Of a stretch of DNA of 11,018 nt, positions 1 through 5,672 are shown one piece after another. A program made the position numbers and the translations under genes. The notes beneath the pieces were generated by a model. It saw only the letters and a program-made list of their open reading frames with translations, was not told the origin of the DNA and did not search any database. Within the stretch, counting starts at the first letter, position 1; the number at the start of each line of letters is the position of its first letter. The stretch spans positions 1-11,018 of the forward strand of contig URHI01000067.1 in assembly GCA_900547565.1 (NCBI GenBank), in the 5' to 3' direction. This stretch comes from an uncultured Eubacteriales bacterium. GTDB lineage: Bacteria > Bacillota > Clostridia > Oscillospirales > CAG-272.

Positions 1-46
1 GTTGTCCGAGCTTATGTTCAGGCTTGAGAGCAAATCCGATAATTGA
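1..46 (+). CDS. Possible C-terminal tail of an upstream gene (partial)
   Basis: Frame 2 is open from the window edge and reads LSELMFRLESKSDN, then stops with TGA at 44-46, five bases before the hairpin at 52-85. The composition is plausible for the charged end of a soluble protein. Frame 3 is also open for a similar distance, and 14 residues are too few to assign a family. Frame 2 is preferred because its stop sits just before a terminator-like hairpin. No function is proposed. Confidence 0.35.
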   Translation, partial: LSELMFRLESKSDN

Positions 47-85
47 AAAACAGCCGTCATGGCCGGGAAACCGACCGTGACGGCT
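45..85 (-). terminator. Intrinsic terminator after the Ig-like lipoprotein gene
   Basis: The arms AGCCGTCAT (52-60) and GTGACGGCT (77-85) pair over 9 bp with one wobble at the inner end. They continue into GGCCGG/CCGACC, which has one mismatch, closed by a GAAA loop. On the minus strand the stem is followed by TTTTTC (45-50), and the lipoprotein stop codon lies 21 bases before it. The plus-strand side has only a weak T tract (TTTGTC), so any termination of the partial plus-strand gene would be less efficient. Confidence 0.8.
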
Positions 86-106
86 TTGTCATATTATTGT
101 GTATAT

Positions 107-742
107 TTATTTGATTTCAAACTCGGCGTACAGCGGTGTGCAGTTGTACCCCACGAATGCTATTGCGCGGTATGTGCCGCTCCCGAGCCTTGAGATGAGA
201 CAGTCACGCGATATTTCGAGCGTGACCGAGCCGGATATCCCCGAGGCGGGCCACTCATATCCGGTAACTATGGGGTACGGGAGGTAGTAAAGTCGTTTCC
301 ACTCACCGTTTTCCAGCCTTTCAAGCCGTGGATATGCGCTGTAATACATGAGACTTTCATCTTTGTCGGATTTTGAAAGCCGGAACTCAATTTTTTCGAA
401 ATCAGCAGACACCTGTTCCTGAACTGCTACAAATGTCACGCCGTCGGCAGTCGCGGTTTCGGGAACAAAATCCGGGACCTTGGGGTCAGGGGTGCCGTTG
501 GGACAGAAGCGTACGTGCTCATAGGCATCTAATGAAAAAATATAGTATTCGGGATATTCGCTCTGCATTTGCTCCAGCGTCTGCGGGATGTAATCGTAAG
601 AGGTGGTCTGAGCCGGGGTGGTATCTTGCGGAGCGGTGCTTTGAGGGGTCGTATCCTGCGTGGGCGCAGAAGACGGGTTGCATGATACAAGGCAGGCTCC
701 GCAGATGAGCAGGCAGAAAAGCAGACAAGCAAGCGTTCTCAA
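107..742 (-). CDS. Secreted lipoprotein with C-terminal Ig-like domain
   Basis: This 211-residue protein is predicted to be exported and lipid-anchored on the outer face of the membrane. Residues 1-20 form a signal peptide, and the lipobox LVSC puts the lipidated cysteine at 21. Residues 24-48 are a Thr/Pro/Gln/Asp linker with two copies of QDTTP. From about residue 100 the sequence (paired strands, ERLENGEWKRL, then SGTYRAIAF and YAEFEIK at the end) resembles the Ig-like domain common in Firmicute lipoproteins (Big_14-like). That match is by pattern memory, not a search. The start is TTG at 742, chosen because AGGAGGA lies 8 bases upstream and the signal peptide begins there. No in-frame ATG fits as well. 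The gene is monocistronic, with its own promoter and terminator. The ligand or role is unknown. Confidence 0.85.
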   Translation of the reverse strand: MRTLACLLFCLLICGACLVSCNPSSAPTQDTTPQSTAPQDTTPAQTTSYDYIPQTLEQMQSEYPEYYIFSLDAYEHVRFCPNGTPDPKVPDFVPETATADGVTFVAVQEQVSADFEKIEFRLSKSDKDESLMYYSAYPRLERLENGEWKRLYYLPYPIVTGYEWPASGISGSVTLEISRDCLISRLGSGTYRAIAFVGYNCTPLYAEFEIK

Positions 743-750
743 AACCGTGA

Positions 751-757
751 TCCTCCT
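751..757 (-). promoter_or_regulatory. Ribosome binding site fixing a TTG start
   Basis: On the minus strand AGGAGGA is followed after 8 bases by TTG at 742-740. The site decides the non-ATG start of the Ig-like lipoprotein gene. Confidence 0.8.
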
Positions 758-776
758 GAAATAATATGTTTATATA

Positions 777-805
777 ATTATAACATGCAAAGAGGGAATT
801 TGCAG
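777..805 (-). promoter_or_regulatory. Extended -10 promoter of the Ig-like lipoprotein gene
   Basis: On the minus strand the -10 box TATAAT (777-782) is preceded by TG at the extended -10 position (TGTTATAAT). The -35 at 17-bp spacing is CTGCAA (800-805), matching TTGACA at only three positions, so the extended -10 probably compensates. The untranslated leader would be about 25-30 bases. The rest of 806-980 holds no gene or clear signal that I can support. Confidence 0.7.
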
Positions 806-980
806 CATTTGCCGGAATATTTGTATAAACGCACAAATATTGAATGCCTTATATGGACATAATTGACAATGCAAAGCCAATTAAGCAATACGCTCTCATA
901 CGCCGGTTGCACTGAAATTTTTGAATTGGCGAGAGTATATTTTATGGACGATTGAATTTATACTAATTTAGTGAATATTT

Positions 981-1217
981 TTGCGTGGAGTATTGAAATT
1001 GCACATTCTGCGCGTTATGAGAAATATCCGGCAGAATCTTTTCCGGGCGTTTTTTTACAACTTGCTCGGAATTCCGATAGCGGCAGGTGTGCTGTATCCG
1101 GCATTTGAAATAACGCTCAACCCCATGATCGCGGAGGCTATGAGTCTCAGCTCGCTGTTTGTCGTGACAAATGCCCTGCGGCTCTTCTGTACGGGGCACA
1201 AGAGCACAAAAAATTAA
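981..1217 (+). pseudogene. copA: C-terminal remnant of a CopA-type copper P-type ATPase
   Basis: From about 1011 the frame reads RVMRNIRQNLF, AFFYN, GIPIAAGVLYPAFE, LNPMI, MSLSS and VVTNALRL. This is the unmistakable last two transmembrane helices of copper-exporting P1B ATPases (normally 700-850 residues). Everything upstream is missing: heavy-metal domains, the CPC helix, the DKTGT phosphorylation site and the ATP-binding domain. The 30 bases before RVM do not resemble the family, and no further homology was seen back to 743. From memory of the family, NLFR replaces the usual NLFW, and the PMIAEAMSL stretch is about one residue short, which fits relaxed selection. The nominal TTG at 981 has no ribosome binding site. 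It sits next to the broken HMA gene, a usual partner. The remnant cannot pump copper. Confidence 0.88.
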
Positions 1218-1262
1218 AATCAGAGCGCATGACCTGTGCTAGGAAATAATGAGATAAAACAC

Positions 1263-1475
1263 ATGAAAAAGATCATCAGCATTGACGGTATGCACTGCGA
1301 GCATTGCTCGGCTCGGGTGATCCGTGCGTTTGAAGAGCAGGGAATGAAGTGATCAGTCTCGCTCGAGAGCGGATCTGCAACAGTCAGCGTAGACACAGCA
1401 AAAATGTCGGACGGCGCGCTTCTGGATGCTGTCGAGGCGTTGGGATTTGACGTGGTGAATATCAGGGAGGCGTGA
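1263..1475 (+). pseudogene. copZ: CopZ-like HMA copper chaperone interrupted by in-frame TGA
   Basis: The frame encodes a 70-residue heavy-metal-associated domain, normally a cytosolic copper carrier that hands metal to CopA. It begins MKKIISIDGMHCEHCSARV, with the metal-binding motif GMHCEHC at residues 9-15. It is broken by TGA at codon 30 (1350-1352), then continues in the same frame through SVSLESGSATVSVD and ALLDAVEALGF to a second TGA at 1473-1475. Apart from that codon the length and pattern are those of an intact family member. The truncated product would be 29 residues and would lack most of the fold. It starts 45 bases after the copA remnant stop, a typical copA-copZ arrangement. 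The ribosome binding site is poor. A recent nonsense mutation is the simplest reading. A sequencing error or readthrough cannot be excluded. Confidence 0.85.
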
Positions 1476-1541
1476 AGAAAGGTACGGCTTCGGGCTGTTG
1501 ACGGCTGCAGACAGGGCCGCAAGGTACAGTTTGTCGGACTG

Positions 1542-1584
1542 AAAAAATCACTTTACGTTTTTCAAAACGGTAAAGTGATTTTTT
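1542..1584. terminator. Bidirectional terminator hairpin, copy 1 of a repeated element
   Basis: Fifteen bases at 1542-1556 (A6 followed by TCACTTTAC) pair perfectly with 1570-1584 (GTAAAGTGA followed by T6). The 13-base loop can pair slightly further (GTTT/AAAC). The A tract and T tract make it work in both directions. It lies 66 bases after the broken copZ-like gene and 21 bases beyond the stop of the minus-strand membrane-protein gene at 1606. The outer stem is the same as in the hairpin at 9260-9306. Confidence 0.88.
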
Positions 1585-1605
1585 GTATTTAAAACCGTGG
1601 GATTA

Positions 1606-2184
1606 TTACCTCGCATCCCGGCGCCAGACAGCTACCGCCGCAAGGTGTACGAGATATAGCATCACGACGGCGGTCACGGCACTCAAAAGCAGTCCGAGAA
1701 TGGGCATTCCGGTTAAAAGATACCACCCGGCATCAGCAATGTGCAGCTTTTCGATAATAGTCGCACCGGTCTCCGCCGTGTATTTAAACCCAAATGCGGC
1801 ATAAAATCCGCAGAAAAGGAGTTGCGTAAAAACAGTCAGCCCGGCCTGAACCGCTATGACGGGCCAATAGTTCAGGCAAAAACGCACAGGTGAAAATTCG
1901 GAGTCGGCACATGCCGCAATTACACGACGGCGTTCGGCGCCGTTGTTGCGCAGGTATAAAATTAGATAAGCAACCGCGAAAATCACCTGTGATACAAATG
2001 ATACGGCTATAATTATTGTGCGTGCAAGAGCAAGATCTTTGTTGTCGTCGACAATTATCTTCATTTCAACCGTCATAAGCATGCTGTATAATATTAATGT
2101 GGTCAAGCGAAAGATGTAAATGGCGGCAAGCCATTTTGCTCCCGAAGCTATCAGCCCCCTGATATCATTATGGGTGAGTTTCAT
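1606..2184 (-). CDS. Four-helix membrane protein of unknown function
   Basis: This 192-residue protein has about four predicted membrane segments, near residues 13-38, 53-78, 107-132 and 155-186. A positively charged loop (RNNGAERRR) follows the second, and the protein ends RRDAR, which suggests both face the cytoplasm. I do not recognise a family, catalytic motif or metal site. The start ATG at 2184 has the strong site AAGGAGGTAA at 2191-2200. It begins 22 bases after the stop of the 289-residue membrane protein gene and is probably co-transcribed with it from the promoter at 3138-3166. Its stop is followed by the hairpin at 1542-1584. Opposite-strand frames here lack ribosome binding sites. 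Coding status is likely; function is unassigned. Confidence 0.8.
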   Translation of the reverse strand: MKLTHNDIRGLIASGAKWLAAIYIFRLTTLILYSMLMTVEMKIIVDDNKDLALARTIIIAVSFVSQVIFAVAYLILYLRNNGAERRRVIAACADSEFSPVRFCLNYWPVIAVQAGLTVFTQLLFCGFYAAFGFKYTAETGATIIEKLHIADAGWYLLTGMPILGLLLSAVTAVVMLYLVHLAAVAVWRRDAR

Positions 2185-2206
2185 TTTGCTTTACCTCCTT
2201 AAAGCG

Positions 2207-3076
2207 TCACGAGCCGCGCCTGCGCGTCAGTTCGTTTATAAATCCTGTCGAAGAAAACAGTGTGTAGCCGAACACCTCACTGCCCGATCCGCCTTCGGTC
2301 ATGCAGCCGTCCTTTTTGTCATAGTAAAAAAGCTGATAGGGGACCGGGTGCAGTATCACGGCTTTGATCAGCGTGTGATTGCTTATGCTTGTCAATGGTT
2401 CGAAACCGAAATCGCGCTCACGCACGTGCTCGTTCAGCCCCATGGCCTCCTTAAGACGGCTCCGGAGAATGCCCGTTACGATCTTTACCTTACCCGAATC
2501 CTGAAAACGCAGAATTGTCAGCCTGCGGCGGCAGGGAAAAAACATACATTCATATACCGTATCCCCGCACTCCACTGCAAAGTCGGGGCGGTTTCCTGCA
2601 TGGTAAAGACTGCGCAACGCCCCGCGGTATATGTACAGGCGCATACCATTGCGTCGGCAGGTGCGGCGCAGCTTGCGCATAAAGTTCAGCCGCTTGAACA
2701 GTCGACGCACATGCGGTGCAAATATCGCCGCCAGCACGCCGCCGCCAACCAGTGTGGCGAGTACGGCACTTTCGTGCGACGCCACCAGGATACCCGACAG
2801 GCCGAGTATAAAGGCGACGATGTACAGTCCGTAAAACGCCAGCGCAAAGGCGGCAATCAGGGTTTCGCGGAAAACGACCGAAAAGTACGTAATTTCATTG
2901 CCATCGTTATAACGCCGCCAGGACTGACGTGAATAGTGATTGTGTACACGTGCCTTGCGCTTCTGGGCATCGGTCAGCTTTTCTTGCCGGCTTCCGTCAC
3001 GTATGTTACTGCCTTGGTTGAGCTTTTCAATGTCTCCATACAACCGCTCACGGTTGAATTTGTCATTCAGTGCCAT
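2207..3076 (-). CDS. Conserved-looking membrane protein, two helices plus cytosolic domain
   Basis: This is the first gene of a two-gene operon and encodes 289 residues. Residues 1-60 are strongly charged. Two hydrophobic segments follow, at about 71-100 and 103-121, and then a basic stretch (PHVRRLFKRL, RKLRRTCRRNG). Residues 150-289 form a soluble domain with the cysteine-containing pattern CGDTVYECMFFPC and a GILRSRLKEAMG stretch. I have the impression of a recurring uncharacterised Clostridial domain, but I cannot name it. No signal peptide or catalytic motif is visible. The ATG at 3076 is preceded closely by GGAGGA (3080-3085) and by a consensus promoter. A plus-strand frame of 270 codons overlaps most of it but has no such signals, so this strand was chosen. 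A structural or regulatory role in the membrane is possible but unsupported. Confidence 0.82.
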   Translation of the reverse strand: MALNDKFNRERLYGDIEKLNQGSNIRDGSRQEKLTDAQKRKARVHNHYSRQSWRRYNDGNEITYFSVVFRETLIAAFALAFYGLYIVAFILGLSGILVASHESAVLATLVGGGVLAAIFAPHVRRLFKRLNFMRKLRRTCRRNGMRLYIYRGALRSLYHAGNRPDFAVECGDTVYECMFFPCRRRLTILRFQDSGKVKIVTGILRSRLKEAMGLNEHVRERDFGFEPLTSISNHTLIKAVILHPVPYQLFYYDKKDGCMTEGGSGSEVFGYTLFSSTGFINELTRRRGS

Positions 3077-3137
3077 GTGTCCTCCAATTGGTAAAGTTCA
3101 TATAGCGTTACAATATGGTCATGTTGCGGTCAAATAT

Positions 3138-3166
3138 ATTATAACACGCAGTCATAAGACTGTCAA
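3138..3166 (-). promoter_or_regulatory. Consensus SigA promoter of the two-gene membrane operon
   Basis: On the minus strand the -35 is TTGACA (3161-3166) and the -10 is TATAAT (3138-3143), both perfect, with a 17-bp spacer. The -10 is also extended (TGTTATAAT). The leader to the ATG at 3076 would be about 55 bases. The promoter is divergent from that of the citrate synthase gene. Confidence 0.88.
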
Positions 3167-3187
3167 CACTTTTTCACAAAACAAATA

Positions 3188-3201
3188 CTGAATTAATTCA
3201 G
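3188..3201. promoter_or_regulatory. 14-bp palindrome between divergent promoters, possible operator
   Basis: CTGAATTAATTCAG is a perfect palindrome, starting 21 bases beyond the -35 of the membrane operon and ending 8 bases before the -35 of the citrate synthase gene. The position suits a dimeric regulator acting on one or both promoters. A 14-bp palindrome is expected about once by chance in a window this long, and the site is AT-rich, so this is a candidate only. Confidence 0.3.
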
Positions 3202-3209
3202 AAAAACTC

Positions 3210-3238
3210 TTGCAATAATGATCTGAATATGATATAAT
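3210..3238 (+). promoter_or_regulatory. Promoter of the citrate synthase gene
   Basis: The -35 is TTGCAA (3210-3215) and the -10 is TATAAT (3233-3238) with a 17-bp spacer. TG at 3230-3231 makes an extended -10. The leader is about 27 bases, too short for a riboswitch, and includes the ribosome binding site AGAGGA at 3259-3264, 7 bases before the ATG at 3272. Confidence 0.82.
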
Positions 3239-3271
3239 ACATCTTATAATTCAAGCCAAGAGGATAACCCA

Positions 3272-4663
3272 ATGCAATTTACAAACGAAAATAATTCACA
3301 AACCCCTGTTTCTCCCGAAATTGCCGAGATGTTCGACGATTTTGTTGAGGAAGCCAGAAATTCATATAGAATTCCCGACCGGGCGTTCGACAGTTATCGC
3401 GTCAAGCGCGGCTTGCGTGAAGCGGACGGTACCGGTGTTACGGCCGGCGTTACGCGCATAGGTAACGCGCACGGTTACGTTGTCAATGAGGGCGAAAAGG
3501 TGCCGGATGACGGCAAGCTGGAATACCGCGGATATGATATGTCCCGGTTGGTCGAAAGCTATGCCGCTGAGGGACGGTATGGTTTTGAGGAATGTACATA
3601 TCTGCTGTTTTTCGGAGAGCTGCCCACTGCGGCACAGCTGACAAAATTCAATGCCCTGCTCGACGCCTGCCGCCGTCTGCCGCCGCGCTATACCGAGGAT
3701 ATACTTATGAAAGCGCCCTGCCGCTCACTCATGAACAAGATTTCAACCGGCGTTCTGGCGCTTTATTCCTACGACGAGGATCCGGATACCACCACGCTTG
3801 AAAACATGCTGCGCCAGAGCGTTGAGATAACTGCACGTCTGCCGGTCATTGCCGGGCAGGCATATGCGGTCTACAAAAACTATTTTTGCAACCGCAGTCT
3901 GCATATACATAATCCCCTGCCGGAGCTGTCAACGGCACAGAATTTTCTGCGTGTACTGCGTTCCGACAAGAGCTTTACTGAAGATGAGGCTCACCTGCTC
4001 GATCTTTGCCTTGTGCTTCATGCCGAGCACGGCGGCGGTAACAACTCAACATTTGCCTGCCGTGTTCTTTCGTCATCAGGAACGGACACGTATTCTGCCA
4101 TAAGCGCGGCCGTCGGTGCGCTCAAAGGTCCGCGTCACGGCGGAGCCAATATCAAGGTTCAACAAATGTTCGATGATATAAAGGCAAATGTGCCAAACAC
4201 AAAGGACGACGGTCAGCTGTCTGATTATCTCGTCAAGATATTGAGGGGCGAGGCATATGACGGTTCGGGCCTGATTTACGGTATGGGGCACCCAATTTAC
4301 ACCGTGTCTGACCCGCGTGCCAAGATGCTCAAGCGCTATGCCCGCGATCTCGCTTTCAAAAAAGGATACGGTGACGATTTTGAGCTACTTGAGAGCATCG
4401 AGCGACTGACACCTAAGGTTTTCTGCGAATTCAAGGGTATTGACCGTGCCATGTGTGCCAATATCGACCTGTATTCGGGCCTGGTATACCGCATGCTGGA
4501 TATTCCGGTTGAGATGTATACGCCTCTGTTTGCCGTCGCGCGCGTGGCGGGTTGGTGCGCTCACCGCATGGAGGAGTTCAGCACGGCTCACAGAATTATA
4601 CGTCCCGGTTACAAGTGCATAGAGCACGAGCGCGAGTTCATTCCGCTTGCGGACAGAAAGTGA
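3272..4663 (+). CDS. gltA: Citrate synthase
   Basis: Condenses acetyl-CoA with oxaloacetate to citrate in the cytosol, the entry to the oxidative branch of the TCA cycle, which in anaerobic Clostridia mainly supplies 2-oxoglutarate for glutamate. All the expected catalytic positions are visible in the 463 residues. H253 in HAEHGGGN binds oxaloacetate, H289 in KGPRHGGAN matches pig His274, H340 in YGMGHPIY matches His320 with R349 in DPRA following, and D399 in NIDLYSG matches Asp375. GWCAHRMEE near residue 427 and RPGY at 444 complete the C-terminal small domain. The length fits the longer Firmicute form. A 2-methylcitrate synthase activity cannot be excluded, but no prp genes are nearby. The gene is monocistronic, with its own promoter and a terminator, and no other TCA gene lies in the window. 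Confidence 0.97.
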   Translation: MQFTNENNSQTPVSPEIAEMFDDFVEEARNSYRIPDRAFDSYRVKRGLREADGTGVTAGVTRIGNAHGYVVNEGEKVPDDGKLEYRGYDMSRLVESYAAEGRYGFEECTYLLFFGELPTAAQLTKFNALLDACRRLPPRYTEDILMKAPCRSLMNKISTGVLALYSYDEDPDTTTLENMLRQSVEITARLPVIAGQAYAVYKNYFCNRSLHIHNPLPELSTAQNFLRVLRSDKSFTEDEAHLLDLCLVLHAEHGGGNNSTFACRVLSSSGTDTYSAISAAVGALKGPRHGGANIKVQQMFDDIKANVPNTKDDGQLSDYLVKILRGEAYDGSGLIYGMGHPIYTVSDPRAKMLKRYARDLAFKKGYGDDFELLESIERLTPKVFCEFKGIDRAMCANIDLYSGLVYRMLDIPVEMYTPLFAVARVAGWCAHRMEEFSTAHRIIRPGYKCIEHEREFIPLADRK

Positions 4664-4676
4664 AAATGTCTGTTTG

Positions 4677-4708
4677 GGGGGCTGTCTGTTATGTCGGCCT
4701 CCTTTTTT
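4677..4708 (+). terminator. Intrinsic terminator after the citrate synthase gene
   Basis: GGGGGCTG (4677-4684) pairs with CGGCCTCC (4695-4702) over 8 bp including two G-U pairs, with a 10-base loop. Six Ts follow at 4703-4708. It lies 13 bases after the TGA stop. Confidence 0.8.
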
Positions 4709-4771
4709 GACACGGCACAAAAATAATTTATTAATTTTTTCCTATTCGTCAATTTGAGACCTTTTTCGTTC

Positions 4772-4800
4772 TTGACAGCAGTCACTATATATGGTATAAT
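4772..4800 (+). promoter_or_regulatory. Consensus SigA promoter of the SH3b lipoprotein gene
   Basis: TTGACA (4772-4777) and TATAAT (4795-4800) are both perfect, with a 17-bp spacer and TGG before the -10 (extended). The leader is about 45 bases, with the ribosome binding site AGGAGA (4837-4842) 8 bases before the ATG. High constitutive expression is the natural inference. Confidence 0.9.
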
Positions 4801-4850
4801 TTTAATCGTAATAAACGCAAACAAGCACAAAATAAAAGGAGATTGAAAAT

Positions 4851-5555
4851 ATGAGAAAACTTGCCTCAATCATAGCTTTGATCCTCGTTGCCGCCACGGC
4901 GATATCCATGTCAGCCTGCCGCACACCCGGAGAGGGCAAAGACACAACCACGCCCAAGAGCTCGTCGATAACTCCCGAGGGGACCACGTCCACTCCCGAT
5001 ACGTCAACCACTCCTGCCGATACAACAACGTCCAACGATACAACCACATCCAATGATACAACTACTGCCAAAGATACTACCACAGCGCCCAAGGACACTA
5101 CTACTGTTGCGCCCGAAGATATAGAGTGGACAAGCACTAACATTACGGTATATGTCTCTGTCAATAATGCTTGGGTCCGCAAGAGCCCCGATCTTGATGA
5201 TGCAAGCCGCATTGAGGTACTGCACCTCGGCGATGCACTTACCTGCACCGCAACCAGTAAGTCTTGGATGAAGGTCACATACGGCGGTGAGACACGCTAT
5301 ATTTCCGCATCCTGCGTCACTACCGATGACATCAGCGGAAACGATTTTGAAACCGTCAATGACAAGGTGTATGTTTCGGTATCCACCGCATGGCTGCGCC
5401 TTGGTCCGTCTACCGACACCGAAGCGCTGAGCTTTGTTGCCAAGGGAACCGAGCTTACCCGTGTGGCAAAGAGTGCAAGCTGGAGCAAGGTCGTTATTGA
5501 AGGTAAAACGTATTATATCAGTAACTCCTGTGTGTCTACCACCAAGGTTCAATAA
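4851..5555 (+). CDS. Lipoprotein with DTTT-repeat stalk and two SH3b domains
   Basis: This 234-residue protein is predicted to be anchored by lipid on the cell surface. Residues 1-22 form a signal peptide, ending in the lipobox MSAC with the lipidated cysteine at 23. Residues 24-90 are a Thr/Ser/Pro/Asp stalk, with an ordered DTTT repeat at 57-85. Two related bacterial SH3 domains follow, at about 97-147 and 163-229. Each shows VYVSV, then W-V/L-R, a GxxL/T turn, a central SWxKV and YIS-SCV near the end, so the second looks like a duplicate of the first. SH3b domains usually bind peptidoglycan or cross-bridges, so a wall-attached role is likely. No enzymatic domain is present. The gene is a single transcription unit with a consensus promoter, a good ribosome binding site and a strong terminator. 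It is convergent with the yhaO-yhaN operon. Confidence 0.92.
   Translation: MRKLASIIALILVAATAISMSACRTPGEGKDTTTPKSSSITPEGTTSTPDTSTTPADTTTSNDTTTSNDTTTAKDTTTAPKDTTTVAPEDIEWTSTNITVYVSVNNAWVRKSPDLDDASRIEVLHLGDALTCTATSKSWMKVTYGGETRYISASCVTTDDISGNDFETVNDKVYVSVSTAWLRLGPSTDTEALSFVAKGTELTRVAKSASWSKVVIEGKTYYISNSCVSTTKVQ
5019..5105 (+). repeat. In-frame 18-bp tandem repeat encoding DTTT(S/A)(N/K)
   Basis: Units of 18, 18, 18 and 21 bases, plus a partial fifth, each begin GATAC(A/T)AC or GACACTAC and encode SNDTTT, SNDTTT, AKDTTT and APKDTTT. The first two units are the closest at the DNA level. The repeats form the extended stalk of the lipoprotein. Thr-rich stalks of this sort are often O-glycosylated or act as spacers through the wall; neither can be seen here. 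Confidence 0.8.
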
Positions 5556-5576
5556 CTTTTGATTTGATTGAATAAG

Positions 5577-5618
5577 ACCGTCCCCCGCAGAATTTTTCTT
5601 CTGCGGGGGACGGTTTTT
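5577..5618 (+). terminator. Strong intrinsic terminator after the SH3b lipoprotein gene
   Basis: ACCGTCCCCCGCAGA (5577-5591) pairs perfectly over 15 bp with TCTGCGGGGGACGGT (5600-5614), with an 8-base loop and TTTTT at the end. It starts 21 bases after the stop codon. On the minus strand it is followed only by CTTATT, so it may act weakly on the convergent yhaN transcript. Confidence 0.93.
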
Positions 5619-5672
5619 CAGATAGCCCGGCTTACAGAGAATTGCTTCTTGTAATTCTCCGATATTTATATA

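Noticed and set aside
863..891. TTGACA at 863-868 as a promoter for the copper gene remnants
   Set aside because: The sequence 17 bases downstream (CAATAC) does not resemble a -10 box, and nothing suitable is found at 16 or 18.
876..930. Inverted repeat GCCAATT / AATTGGC, with ATACGCTCTC and GAGAGTAT nearby
   Set aside because: The two pairs of arms cross instead of nesting, the loop is over 40 bases, and no gene or promoter uses the site. Probably chance in AT-rich intergenic DNA.
1350..1375. TGA at 1350 read as selenocysteine, with a small hairpin after it (GATC/GATC and CGCT/AGCG around a CGAG loop)
   Set aside because: The codon is not at a cysteine or redox position of the HMA fold, the hairpin is short and broken by an uneven internal loop, and the neighbouring copA is itself a remnant. 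A nonsense mutation is simpler. Finding selA, selB and selD plus TGA conservation in relatives would reverse this.
2120..2932. 270-codon plus-strand frame over the two membrane-protein genes
   Set aside because: It has no ribosome binding site or promoter and low-complexity, domain-free composition. The minus strand here has strong signals and clear membrane segments.
5637..5659. GAGAATT / AATTCTC hairpin as the terminator of yhaN
   Set aside because: It is only 7 bp and AT-rich, and no T tract follows on the minus strand (TGTAAG). It may slow polymerase but is not supported as a terminator.
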